A DNA stretch of 64,000 nucleotides, from positions 310,001 through 374,000 of the forward strand of contig NZ_BJKL01000003.1 in the NCBI RefSeq assembly GCF_006538345.1. Direction: 5' to 3'. Numbering within the stretch: the stretch's first letter is position 1; the number at the start of each line of letters is the position of its first letter. This DNA comes from Alteromonas sp. KUL49. GTDB taxonomy: Bacteria; Pseudomonadota; Gammaproteobacteria; Enterobacterales; Alteromonadaceae. Below are positions 8,289 through 16,499 of the stretch, piece by piece. Under the pieces are notes generated by a model. That model was given only the letters and a program-made list of their open reading frames with translations, did not search any database and had not been told where the DNA came from. The translations under genes were made by a program, and so were the position numbers.

Positions 8289-8954
8289 TCATTCGCTATG
8301 CGTGATTTTGATGTTTTGTTTAGGAAAAACCATAAGATCAAAGTCACCAAATGCCACGCTGGGACCAAACGAAAAGTACTCATTTCCGATGTTTCTTCCA
8401 CCTAAAATACTCGTCACGCCATCGGCGGTAATCAACTTATTGTGCATTCGTTGGTTAGCGGTCTTAAAATCAAAAATGTACGACAGCCATTTAGGGTTTC
8501 TATATTGAGTTGGGTTAAAGAGTCTAACTTCTACATTAGGATGTTTAGCTAGCGCGTAGAGTAACTGCTCGTTTTTAGCCGGGAAATCATCTAACAATAA
8601 GCGGACTTTCACGCCTCGTTCAGCGGCTTCGAATAAGCGCCAAGAGATGAGTTGCCCCGTTTCGTCGTTATTGAATATGTAGTATTGGAGATCCAAACTT
8701 ACCGTTGAAAGCTCAATAAGTAATAGTCTTGCTAAAAGCGAGGCTCTGTTGTTACTCAGAGGATAGAAGCCATCTTTTGAAGCGGTTGGATTACCAACCG
8801 CTTCAAAATAGTTAGCTAATGTAGAGTTATTAACGTAAGGCTGGCTCTGGCTCATAGATTTGGGCGGGTATGTTTTGAACTGCGTTGCACAGCCCGATAA
8901 AGCAAAAACCAGCGCAATAATGTTTAGCTTTATCAACAATCGTTTTATCTGCAT
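8289..8954 (-). pseudogene. Truncated phospholipase D-like lipoprotein (3' half missing)
   Basis: The N-terminus is a lipoprotein signal with lipobox LSGC (C22). The next 180 residues match the phospholipase D / cardiolipin synthase-like family up to the first HKD motif (HNKLITAD followed by GGRNIGNEYF). Family members are usually about 500 residues with two HKD motifs. Here similarity ends after FGDFDLMV, near 8330, and the frame stops about ten residues later. Two HKD motifs are needed for one active site, so this product should be inactive. The break marks the right junction of the accessory DNA at 1-8330. The gene lies 70 nt downstream of the photolyase operon on the same strand. Confidence 0.72.
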
Positions 8955-9024
8955 TAAAGCTTTCCCTCGCTAAACTGACACTATTTGTAGTTTACTCTAC
9001 ACAACATAGACAAAGCGAACCACC

Positions 9025-9171
9025 CTACACTGCCGCCTTACGATTACCACTGCAACGCTTGGAACAGTATTTAACATGCTCCCAGTTCTTCTCCCATTTT
9101 TTACGCCAAGTAAATGGCCTATTGCACACAGGACACACTTTTTGTGGAAGATCACACTTCTTGGTTGGCAT
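9025..9171 (-). CDS. DUF2256 zinc-ribbon mini-protein
   Basis: A 48-residue basic protein reading [11 protein letters not shown], then [15 protein letters not shown], then VKYCSKRC. This is the DUF2256 signature: CxxC and CSxRC metal ligands around a Trp/Lys-rich core. The start lies inside the end of the upstream FeS-BCP gene (20-nt overlap in another frame), so expression is probably coupled. DUF2256 genes often sit beside cryptochrome or photolyase genes, but their role is unknown. The gene is short and easily missed. Confidence 0.85.
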   Translation of the reverse strand: MPTKKCDLPQKVCPVCNRPFTWRKKWEKNWEHVKYCSKRCSGNRKAAV

Positions 9172-10693
9172 CTAATTTACTCAGAAAACGCTCTGCACTG
9201 TTGTTCATAGCATCGATAGATTCAGGTTTCATACGATGATACGTGTTCAATATCATCCCCATGCGATGGTTTTCTTTGAGCTTGTCCTTATGCTTGTCGA
9301 TAAAATGCCAGTATAAGTAATTGAACGGGCATGCATCATCGCCTACTTTTTTATTCACTTTATAACCACAGTTACCACAGTAGTTGGACATTTTTTTGAT
9401 ATAGCTACCGCTTGCCACATAAGGTTTACTGGCAAGATTCCCACCGTCACTATACAAGATCATTCCCGCTACGTTGGGCAACTCAACCCATTCGTACGCG
9501 TCGGCATAAACGCTCAGATACCAGTCTTGAACCTGAGCTGGAGACAATTCAGCGAGCAAGCTAAAGTTACCCAAGACCATCAGGCGCTGTATATGATGTG
9601 CGTAGGCGTTTTCCTTGGTTTCTTTAACGCACTGTCGCATACAGTTCATGTTTGTTTGGGCAGTCCAATAGGCATCAGGCAATGGTCGATGGTTATCGAA
9701 GTAATTGTCTGTTTTTAACTTAGGCATGAAATACCAGTAAAAGCCTCTCACATACTCTCGCCAACCAAGTATTTGCCTGATAAATCCCTCGGCAGAATTT
9801 AATGGCGCCTGACCTGAATGATAAGCAACTTCAGCAGATTTAATGATTTCTCGTGGGGTGAGCAGGCCACAGTTTAAGTACAATGAAATGTGCGAATGAT
9901 AGAGCCAGGGCTCGTCTTGTAACATTGCATCTTGGTATGTACCGAAGTTATTAATTCGCTCATCAATAAATCGGTCTAAAACGTGGAGGGCATCTTCGCG
10001 AGTCACACCATAGTGAAATCCGTCAGTGCTTCCCATGTGATCATGAAATTGTTCATCAACTAATGCAATCACTTGTTGCGTCACCGCATTAGTTGGGAAA
10101 ACCGTATTTTTTGGGACGTTAGTACCCGCAGGAAGCGTTGCCCTATTTTGTTGGTCGTAGTTCCATTTCCCTCCGATGGGTTTCCCGTTTTCCATCAAAA
10201 TGTCATAGCGCTTGCGCATTTCTCGATAAAAATACTCCATGCGATACTGCTTACGCCCCTCAGCCCACGCTGCAAAATCGCCAATTGACGCCATAAATCG
10301 AGTGTCTTCATTTATTATCACTGGAAGGTTAAGTGCTTGCTCCCAGCTTTTCATTTCTGTATCAAGTCTAAATTCACCGGGCTGGGTCACTTCCACTGCA
10401 CTGGCATCAGTAGTTGTAACGGCATCTTTTACCGCATTAAATAAACTGCCCGGATTTTCAGCATCATCATATTCAATATAGTGAACATTAAATCCTTCTT
10501 GTCTCAGTCCTTTGGCAAAATGACGCATCGCACTAAACAGGAATACAATTTTTTTCTTGTGATGTTTTACGTATGTAGCTTCTTCCCTCACCTCTGCCAT
10601 TATTATGGTGTCATTAGACTTATCAGCATTTTGCAGCATGGGAAGGCTTAGCGTTAGTTGGTCGCCCAGTACCAGAATAAGTTTTCCTGCCAC
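9152..10693 (-). CDS. Iron-sulfur bacterial cryptochrome / (6-4) photolyase (FeS-BCP)
   Basis: A 513-residue member of the FeS-BCP (PhrB/CryB) group: an N-terminal alpha/beta antenna domain opening with [10 protein letters not shown] and a C-terminal FAD domain. C351, C439, C442 and C455 (CGNC-x12-C) match the four [4Fe-4S] ligands of Agrobacterium PhrB (C350, C438, C441, C454), a strong family marker. Members repair (6-4) photoproducts using blue light, with FAD and an 8-ribityl-lumazine antenna; some have signalling roles. The start is GTG 10693, one base after the TAG of the photolyase upstream, with AAAGGA in that gene's last codons as ribosome-binding site. It is the second gene of a photolyase, FeS-BCP, DUF2256 operon. 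Confidence 0.92.
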   Translation of the reverse strand: MAGKLILVLGDQLTLSLPMLQNADKSNDTIIMAEVREEATYVKHHKKKIVFLFSAMRHFAKGLRQEGFNVHYIEYDDAENPGSLFNAVKDAVTTTDASAVEVTQPGEFRLDTEMKSWEQALNLPVIINEDTRFMASIGDFAAWAEGRKQYRMEYFYREMRKRYDILMENGKPIGGKWNYDQQNRATLPAGTNVPKNTVFPTNAVTQQVIALVDEQFHDHMGSTDGFHYGVTREDALHVLDRFIDERINNFGTYQDAMLQDEPWLYHSHISLYLNCGLLTPREIIKSAEVAYHSGQAPLNSAEGFIRQILGWREYVRGFYWYFMPKLKTDNYFDNHRPLPDAYWTAQTNMNCMRQCVKETKENAYAHHIQRLMVLGNFSLLAELSPAQVQDWYLSVYADAYEWVELPNVAGMILYSDGGNLASKPYVASGSYIKKMSNYCGNCGYKVNKKVGDDACPFNYLYWHFIDKHKDKLKENHRMGMILNTYHRMKPESIDAMNNSAERFLSKLDANQEV

Positions 10694-10694
10694 C

Positions 10695-12122
10695 CTACTT
10701 TCCTTTTATCTTTGCAAACGCATCAAGCGCTCGAAGTCTCGACGCTTTTAGGTCAACAATGGGTTTAGGGTATGTTTTCCCCAACTCAACCCCCACACCT
10801 TTGGCAATGATTGAAGGAGCTTCCCAGGGTTTATGGATGTATTTGTCGGGTAAGTCTTTTAGCTCAGGGCAGTACCTGCGAACGTAGTTGCCTTTACTGT
10901 CAAACTTTTCTCCCTGTAATACTGGGTTAAACACTCTAAAATAGGGTGCAGCATCTGCGCCGCTCCCAGCCACCCATTGCCAACTCGCACTGTTACTGGC
11001 TAAGTCAGCATCGAGTAAACAATCCCAGAACCATCGTTCTCCTTCACGCCAATCAAGTAGCAGATTCTTCACAAGAAATGAACCTACAATCATACGAACA
11101 CGATTGTGCATATATCCGGTTTGCCAAAGCTCCCGCATTCCCGCGTCTACGATTGGAATACCGGTATTACCCTGTTTCCACGCATTGAGGGCGTCAGTGT
11201 CAGATAACCACTCAAAGTGGTCGAACTTTGCGTTGAAGTTTTCTGTAGGTAGTGTTGGAAAGTGATACAGCAAATAATAGCTAAATTCGCGCCATCCAAT
11301 CTCGCTAAGAAAAGTGTCGATACCTTCTTGTGAGGTATCACCAAACGCACCTAGTATGGCGTACCAAATTTGATGCGGCGAAATCTCTCCAAAATGTAGA
11401 TGGGGAGATAGTTGAGAAGTACCCGTGACCGATGGAAAGTTACGGCGCTCGCGATATTGCGTTACAGCGGATGATATAAACTGTTCTAATTTATCCGAGG
11501 CACTGCTCTCACCGGGTTGCCATTGGTTTGCAATCTGAGTATCCCAAGTAATAGTGGGAAGTAGACCTAGATCGTCGATTGCGGTGCCTTTATTTTCTAC
11601 TTCAGCAAACTCAATACTTGAGGGCACGCCCATGGGCATTCTTGGAGCGTCCTTCCCCAAACAGCCTTTTCTATAATAAGGCGTAAAGACCTTGTACGGT
11701 GTGCCGTCTTTTTTAAGTACGTCCATAGGTTCCCAGAGCAAGCTACCGTTAAAGCTTCTTGCGTTAAATCCGCTCTTTTTTAACGCTGTTTTTAGTCTCT
11801 TGTCCCTCTCCATTTCCCATGGTGTATAACAACGGTTCCAAAAGATACTGTTGGCTCCGAAAGCATGCATCAATTCAATAAGTATTTTTTTGGCACTGCC
11901 TACAAAAACTTGTAGGTTGCCGTTAAGACGTTGATTTAGTGACGATAAACTATGGTGTAACCACCAATTACTTGCGCCACCTTTTTGGAATTGTTCTGGG
12001 GTGTCGGTATCAATGATATATACAGGAATGACTTCACCTGAATCACAGGCTGCATGCAATGCAGGATTATCATTTATGCGTAAGTCCTGCCTGAACCACA
12101 TTACACTGATGGCTTGAGTCAT
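10695..12122 (-). CDS. phrB: Class I CPD deoxyribodipyrimidine photolyase
   Basis: A 475-residue photolyase that splits cyclobutane pyrimidine dimers with light energy captured by FAD and a folate-type antenna. The N-terminal domain begins VMWFRQDLRINDNPAL. The FAD domain shows GWREFSYYLL, the MHNRVRM helix, DADLASNSASWQW and the C-terminal YFRVFNP, all class I CPD photolyase features. It is the first gene of the leftward operon and is coupled to the FeS-BCP gene. It diverges from Cry-DASH across about 100 bp of AT-rich DNA. Length is normal and the key motifs are intact, so it should be functional. Confidence 0.9.
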   Translation of the reverse strand: MTQAISVMWFRQDLRINDNPALHAACDSGEVIPVYIIDTDTPEQFQKGGASNWWLHHSLSSLNQRLNGNLQVFVGSAKKILIELMHAFGANSIFWNRCYTPWEMERDKRLKTALKKSGFNARSFNGSLLWEPMDVLKKDGTPYKVFTPYYRKGCLGKDAPRMPMGVPSSIEFAEVENKGTAIDDLGLLPTITWDTQIANQWQPGESSASDKLEQFISSAVTQYRERRNFPSVTGTSQLSPHLHFGEISPHQIWYAILGAFGDTSQEGIDTFLSEIGWREFSYYLLYHFPTLPTENFNAKFDHFEWLSDTDALNAWKQGNTGIPIVDAGMRELWQTGYMHNRVRMIVGSFLVKNLLLDWREGERWFWDCLLDADLASNSASWQWVAGSGADAAPYFRVFNPVLQGEKFDSKGNYVRRYCPELKDLPDKYIHKPWEAPSIIAKGVGVELGKTYPKPIVDLKASRLRALDAFAKIKGK

Positions 12123-12223
12123 TAATACCTCATTTATTAAATATAATTATCTCTAAGCTATTTACGTGTTTTTTTCGTATTGAGTTTCATTGATCTGGCT
12201 GATAACTGAGAAATCGTCGTTAA
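12123..12223. promoter_or_regulatory. Divergent promoter region between two photolyase operons
   Basis: A 101-bp AT-rich gap is the only upstream region for both the leftward (photolyase, FeS-BCP, DUF2256) and rightward (Cry-DASH, fourth paralogue) operons, so shared control is likely. I found no clear inverted repeat, LexA box or strong sigma-70 pair. TTGAGT at 12180 is a weak -35 candidate for the rightward operon. Confidence 0.45.
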
Positions 12224-13528
12224 GTGGTAAAAATTTCATCAACTCAACCTATTCGTGGGGTGTTCTGGTTTAGAAACGACCTGCGAACCCACGACTTGCC
12301 GGCTCTATCGCAGCTTTGTGAACACATCGATGAGTTAGCTTTCGTCTATGTGATGGCTACCGAAAAAGAGTACCGACAGCCTGACGACGTGTCCTCGTCA
12401 AAGCTGGTGTTGCCGAGCGAAAAGCGAATACAGTTTTTAAATGAGTGTATCGACGATTTGCGTACTAACCTGCAAGAATTAGGACACGATCTAATACTAC
12501 TAAAAGGTGATCCGGTTACTCAGCTATCTGCTTTTTGTGAGCAATACAAAGTGACATATATAGGTGTAACGGAGCATGCTGGATTTAATGAAAGAGTTCA
12601 GGTTCAAACACTTGACGAAGTATTAGCACACACTGAGGTAATAATAGGTGAAGGTGCTTCAATGATAAACGAGGAGCAACTCCCCTTCTCTATTACGGGA
12701 ATGCCGTCAACCTTCAGTCCGTTTAGGCGCAAAATTGAAAAGCGACTCGAACGTACAGACGATGTTCTAGCGCCATCAATTAGTGTTACTGAGCTTCCCC
12801 CACCGTTTGTGCGTGGCGTATCACCAGACACATTGACCAATAGTCCAATGGCAATGCAGTTTTTTGGTGGCGAATCCGCAGCTTTGCGGCATCTCGACAA
12901 CTACTTTAAACACTCTCACCAAGCGAGTGTATACAAAGAAACCAGGAATGCACTGGATACTTGGGAACATTCTACAAAATTTTCGCCTTGGCTCGCCCAT
13001 GGTTGTATATCACCAAAAACCATACTAAAAGCACTCGTCGAATATGAGGAAGCAATTGAGAGAAACGAAAACACCTACTGGATCTATTTTGAATTACTGT
13101 GGCGTGATTTCTTCCTTCATATGCAAAAGCGACACACTAAAAGCTGGTTTGCATTTGACGGTATAAACGGAACACTCCCATCTACAGATTTCAAACAATC
13201 AGAGTTTCAGCGTTGGTGCGACGGGAATACTGGTTATGACATTGTTGATGCTTGCATGAAACAGTTATCAGAGACTGGATACATGTCAAACAGAGGCCGT
13301 CAATTAGTGGCTAGCTGTTTTGTTCACGAGTTGAATCTTGACTGGCGGTATGGCGCTTCATGGTTCGAGCACACCCTACTAGACTATGATGTCGCTAGTA
13401 ACTGGGGGAATTGGCAGTACCTTGCTGGTGTAGGTTGTGACCCTCGAGGACATCGTCAATTTAACCTCGAAAAACAAACACAGATGTATGACCCCAATGG
13501 TGAGTTTCGCAACCGATGGTTGAAGTAA
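12224..13528 (+). CDS. Cryptochrome DASH
   Basis: A 434-residue DASH-type cryptochrome with start GTG 12224. The antenna domain opens GVFWFRNDLRTHDLPAL. The FAD domain shows WIYFELLWRDFF, the SNRGRQLVASCF segment, DYDVASNWGNWQYLAGVG and the DASH-typical NLEKQTQMYDP near the end. DASH proteins bind FAD and a folate and repair CPDs mainly in single-stranded DNA; regulatory roles have also been proposed. It lacks any long C-terminal extension. Its last 13 nt overlap the start of the next photolyase-like gene in a different frame, so the two are translationally coupled. Confidence 0.9.
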   Translation: MVKISSTQPIRGVFWFRNDLRTHDLPALSQLCEHIDELAFVYVMATEKEYRQPDDVSSSKLVLPSEKRIQFLNECIDDLRTNLQELGHDLILLKGDPVTQLSAFCEQYKVTYIGVTEHAGFNERVQVQTLDEVLAHTEVIIGEGASMINEEQLPFSITGMPSTFSPFRRKIEKRLERTDDVLAPSISVTELPPPFVRGVSPDTLTNSPMAMQFFGGESAALRHLDNYFKHSHQASVYKETRNALDTWEHSTKFSPWLAHGCISPKTILKALVEYEEAIERNENTYWIYFELLWRDFFLHMQKRHTKSWFAFDGINGTLPSTDFKQSEFQRWCDGNTGYDIVDACMKQLSETGYMSNRGRQLVASCFVHELNLDWRYGASWFEHTLLDYDVASNWGNWQYLAGVGCDPRGHRQFNLEKQTQMYDPNGEFRNRWLK

Positions 13529-15030
13529 AACCGGAAATCGCTTTGGTGTGGTTAAAACGTGATCTTCGATTACGAGATCACGCTCCCTTGTGTAGCGCCA
13601 TCAACACTGGCCTGCCAGTGATTATGCTTTACTGCTGGGAACCTGAAGTCATAGCAGATCGACACATGAGCCAACGGCATCTGCAGTTTATCGCTCAATC
13701 CCTTAACGACATAGACCAACAGTTAGGCACTAACGCCGTATTGCAAATACAAGGGAGTGCAATTGAAGCACTGAATCTCGTTTTAACTGAGTTTACTGTA
13801 CGCCAGTTATTTAGCCATGAAGAGATAGGTGTAGAAGTCACTTTTAAGAGAGACAAACAGGTAAGACAGTGGTTAAACGATCGCCAAATACCATGGACCG
13901 AAACGCCGTACGGTGCGGTGCAACGAGGTCTACCAAATAGAAAAGGTTGGAATCGACACTGGAAGTCTGTCACTCAACAAGCCACTTTTGACCCAGATAT
14001 TACTGCCTTGAAAGATAATCATTGGGCAAATACCAAACTCTGCTCATTGGTTGGCGCTCCAACAATAGAGAACAACACAAATTTCCAGATGGGCGGTGAA
14101 CGAAGAGCGTGGCATACGCTGTATGATTTTTTCAAAGGACGAGGCCAAGACTACTATCGTAAAATTTCATTTCCAATGGACGCGCGTACCGCTTGTACAC
14201 GCCTGAGCCCCTATCTTGCTTGGGGTAACATCACAATTAGGCAAGTGATCCAATTTATCGATCAGCAGAAAGCCAATGGGAATGCCAAGGGTATTCATTG
14301 GACACGCACGTTAACGGCATTGCGTTCAAGGCTTCAATGGCAATCACACTTCATACAAAAATTTGAAAGCGAACACCAAATGGAGTTTAGAGCGGTTAAC
14401 CGAGCCTATGCCCATTTTCCCTTTATTGATGGCCCTGAGTCACATCGAAGATTTGTTCATTGGCGTGATGGGAAAACCGGATATCCTTTGGTAGATGCCT
14501 GTATGCGAGCACTAGCGACTACCGGGTATTTAAACTTCAGAATGCGCGCTATGGTAACGAGTTTTTTATGTCATCATCTAAACGTAGATTGGCGCTGTGC
14601 TGCAGAATACTTGGCACAACAATTTTTAGATTTTGAACCCGGAATTCACTTTCCTCAAATTCAAATGCAGGCCAGTGTGACGGGGGTGCATACAGTACGC
14701 TTGTATAACCCAGCAACACAGTCAAAACGGCTAGACCCAGAAGCCGTATTCATCAAAAAATGGTTACCAGAGTTAGAAAAGCTGCCCAAAGACGTGTGTC
14801 ATGCCCCCTACGACATCCCTCCCCTTGAGGCGCAAATGTTGGATTTTGACATAGCGCGTGACTATTTTGTCCCCATTGTCGATATTCAAAAAGATCGAAA
14901 GCAGAATGCTGAACGACTTTGGAGCTTCAAACAACGAGATGACGTGTTAAAAGAGGCAAAACGCATCGTAAAAATGCATACCCTTGCTGATAGCCCAAGC
15001 CGAGTTTGGGTGAAAGAAAATACCGAGTAG
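13516..15030 (+). CDS. Divergent photolyase/cryptochrome-family flavoprotein
   Basis: A 504-residue paralogue with both family domains: VWLKRDLRLRDHAPL at the N-terminus, and a C-terminal FAD domain with GKTGYPLVDACMRAL and NFRMRAMVTSFLCHHL. Where CPD photolyases read D-x-D-x-A-x-N...WQW, this one reads LDFEPGIHFPQIQMQASVTG, followed by TVRLYNP. That pattern defines a separate bacterial subgroup often annotated only as a FAD-binding photolyase-like protein. I cannot say whether it repairs CPDs, repairs other lesions or acts as a photoreceptor. The start, ATG 13516, overlaps the Cry-DASH stop region. Confidence 0.85.
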   Translation: MVEVKPEIALVWLKRDLRLRDHAPLCSAINTGLPVIMLYCWEPEVIADRHMSQRHLQFIAQSLNDIDQQLGTNAVLQIQGSAIEALNLVLTEFTVRQLFSHEEIGVEVTFKRDKQVRQWLNDRQIPWTETPYGAVQRGLPNRKGWNRHWKSVTQQATFDPDITALKDNHWANTKLCSLVGAPTIENNTNFQMGGERRAWHTLYDFFKGRGQDYYRKISFPMDARTACTRLSPYLAWGNITIRQVIQFIDQQKANGNAKGIHWTRTLTALRSRLQWQSHFIQKFESEHQMEFRAVNRAYAHFPFIDGPESHRRFVHWRDGKTGYPLVDACMRALATTGYLNFRMRAMVTSFLCHHLNVDWRCAAEYLAQQFLDFEPGIHFPQIQMQASVTGVHTVRLYNPATQSKRLDPEAVFIKKWLPELEKLPKDVCHAPYDIPPLEAQMLDFDIARDYFVPIVDIQKDRKQNAERLWSFKQRDDVLKEAKRIVKMHTLADSPSRVWVKENTE

Positions 15031-15043
15031 CTTACCAATGAGC

Positions 15044-15319
15044 TTAACGATCGTTTTTAATCAACCATTCATTAAGTAGTTTTATCTGACCACATTTGTA
15101 CGCCGCATAGGTAAGCCGTAATGAGTTAGAAATGATTTCGTTATCACTCCATCCGGTTTTTTCACGGATTTCCTCAATACATTGTAAGGCTTCAGGTTTT
15201 ACGTACCCGCGAACCAGCGTATTTCCCGCTTCTTTTTGACGCTCCCTGTATCGTCTTTGTTTTTCCGCGTTTTTTGAGGTTGATACTTTTTCTGAATCAG
15301 GCAACTTTTCTTTCATCAT
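15044..15319 (-). CDS. Small putative DNA-binding protein (RHH-like)
   Basis: A 91-residue basic protein with a Lys/Arg-rich N-terminal part (KQRRYRERQKEAG). Then comes a pattern compatible with a ribbon-helix-helix fold: a short strand (VRGYVKP), a helix with the segment IEEIREKTGWSDNEIISNSL, and a second helix. It faces the photolyase operon tail to tail (13 nt from its stop) and diverges from fabA. It could be a local regulator. The fold is my guess from spacing, and I do not recognise the family with certainty. It starts at one of two adjacent ATG codons. Confidence 0.55.
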   Translation of the reverse strand: MMKEKLPDSEKVSTSKNAEKQRRYRERQKEAGNTLVRGYVKPEALQCIEEIREKTGWSDNEIISNSLRLTYAAYKCGQIKLLNEWLIKNDR

Positions 15320-15384
15320 AAACTCTCAATAGCTGTAGAATGAGTGTAACATGTGAATTAATTCAGAAAAATCACTGTTCAGAG

Positions 15385-15413
15385 TTGTTTAGCTTACAAG
15401 TGTTCGCTAAATT
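15385..15413 (+). promoter_or_regulatory. fabA promoter with FabR-type operator
   Basis: TTGTTT (15385-15390) and TAAATT (15408-15413) form a -35/-10 pair with 17-bp spacing. Between and across them lies a near-palindrome, AGCTTACA-AG-TGTTCGCT, flanked by TTT and AAA. This matches the FabR operator pattern AGCnTACAnnTGTTCGCT known upstream of fabA and fabB in gammaproteobacteria. It implies repression of unsaturated fatty acid synthesis by a FabR homologue encoded elsewhere. Confidence 0.72.
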
Positions 15414-15448
15414 ACCCACCGAAAAGTTTTTTAAACTACGAGTTGTTA

Positions 15449-15967
15449 ATGTCAGATAAGAAAAACAGTTTTAATAAAGAGGACCTTCTAGCCTGTAGTC
15501 GCGGAGAAATGTTTGGTCCAGGTAACAGTCAACTACCAGCACCAAATATGCTAATGATGGATCGTATCGTTACTATTAACGAAGACGGTGGCGAACATGG
15601 TAAAGGTGAAATAGTTGCAGAACTAGATATCGACCCTTCACTTTGGTTCTTTGATTGCCACTTTCCTGGCGATCCTGTAATGCCGGGTTGTTTAGGGCTT
15701 GATGCTATGTGGCAACTCGTTGGTTTTTTCCTAGGCTGGAGCGGTGGCCCAGGTAAAGGTCGTGCGCTTGGTGTGGGTGAAGTTAAGTTTACTGGTCAGA
15801 TCCTACCTACTGCGAAAAAAGTGACTTACCGCATCACCATGAAGCGTGTTATCAAGCGTAAATTATTTATGGGTTTGGGTGACGGTACTGTTGAAGTAGA
15901 CGGACGCGTTATCTATACGGCGAATGACCTAAAGGTTGGTTTGTTCCAAGACACATCTAATTTCTAG
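15449..15967 (+). CDS. fabA: 3-hydroxydecanoyl-[ACP] dehydratase/isomerase FabA
   Basis: A 172-residue hot-dog-fold enzyme that dehydrates 3-hydroxydecanoyl-ACP and isomerises trans-2- to cis-3-decenoyl-ACP, the entry point to unsaturated fatty acids. The active-site motif [13 protein letters not shown] contains the catalytic His, and the Asp is in [12 protein letters not shown] start at ATG 15449 (MSDKKN); an in-frame TTG six bases upstream is less likely. Length matches E. coli FabA. It is monocistronic, with a FabR-type operator upstream and a strong terminator 16 nt after the stop. Confidence 0.95.
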   Translation: MSDKKNSFNKEDLLACSRGEMFGPGNSQLPAPNMLMMDRIVTINEDGGEHGKGEIVAELDIDPSLWFFDCHFPGDPVMPGCLGLDAMWQLVGFFLGWSGGPGKGRALGVGEVKFTGQILPTAKKVTYRITMKRVIKRKLFMGLGDGTVEVDGRVIYTANDLKVGLFQDTSNF

Positions 15968-15983
15968 TTGTGTAATCGAATGT

Positions 15984-16011
15984 AAAAAGCCCCAATTAAT
16001 GGGGCTTTTTT
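15984..16011. terminator. Bidirectional terminator between fabA and rmf
   Basis: The stem AAAAAGCCCC / GGGGCTTTTT with a 7-nt loop (AATTAAT) has T-runs in both directions. It ends fabA on the plus strand and rmf on the minus strand. Confidence 0.85.
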
Positions 16012-16029
16012 GAATCTGTTAACTGCATT

Positions 16030-16206
16030 CTACTTTACGGTAAATCCTAGTTGCCTATCTTCTACGGCTTCTCGCCAACCTCCTAACCATTGTGAGCGAG
16101 TTTCATTTTGTTGAAACGGACAATTTTCTTTTGAGCGTCCACTAATACCAGCTTGATACCCTTTAGCATGAGCTCGTGTCATTTTATCTCGTTTTTGTCT
16201 TTTCAT
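16030..16206 (-). CDS. rmf: Ribosome modulation factor RMF
   Basis: A 58-residue basic protein with the RMF pattern: MKRQKRDKMTRAH, GYQAGISGRSKE, then RSQWLGGWREA. RMF binds 70S ribosomes in stationary phase and promotes 100S dimers. Compared with E. coli RMF (55 residues) it differs only by a few extra C-terminal residues. It is convergent with fabA, an arrangement common in gammaproteobacteria. Short genes like this are often missed. Confidence 0.93.
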   Translation of the reverse strand: MKRQKRDKMTRAHAKGYQAGISGRSKENCPFQQNETRSQWLGGWREAVEDRQLGFTVK

Positions 16207-16446
16207 TGAATAGCCTCTTTTATTGTTGGACGATCAACAGCGATTTGGCTCGTAGTTCAATTCAGTCTGTAAGTAAAACGGCGCAAAACGCTCTTGAACA
16301 ATTAATAGATAGGTCTTTTTTATGATTGGTTCAAGAGCAAAATGTTCAATAGATCTATTGACAAAGTGTAAGTTGATGAGATTTCTATGAAATAAATATT
16401 ACATTTTTTAGTCATAAATATTTCAATTTTTAAACACTATCGATAT
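16207..16446. other. AT-rich rmf upstream region
   Basis: About 240 nt between the DUF3466 gene terminator and rmf. It is AT-rich and presumably holds the rmf promoter. No further gene, repeat or clear hairpin was seen. Confidence 0.35.
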
Positions 16447-16477
16447 AAAAAAGCCGCTTTTAAAAAAGCGGCCTTAT
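16447..16477 (-). terminator. Terminator of the pyrD-to-DUF3466 operon
   Basis: Read on the minus strand, GCCGC followed by an A/T-rich arm pairs with its complement and is followed by six T. It lies 23 nt after the DUF3466 gene stop. Confidence 0.75.
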
Positions 16478-16499
16478 ATTTGTAACTTAATTGTCGTAG

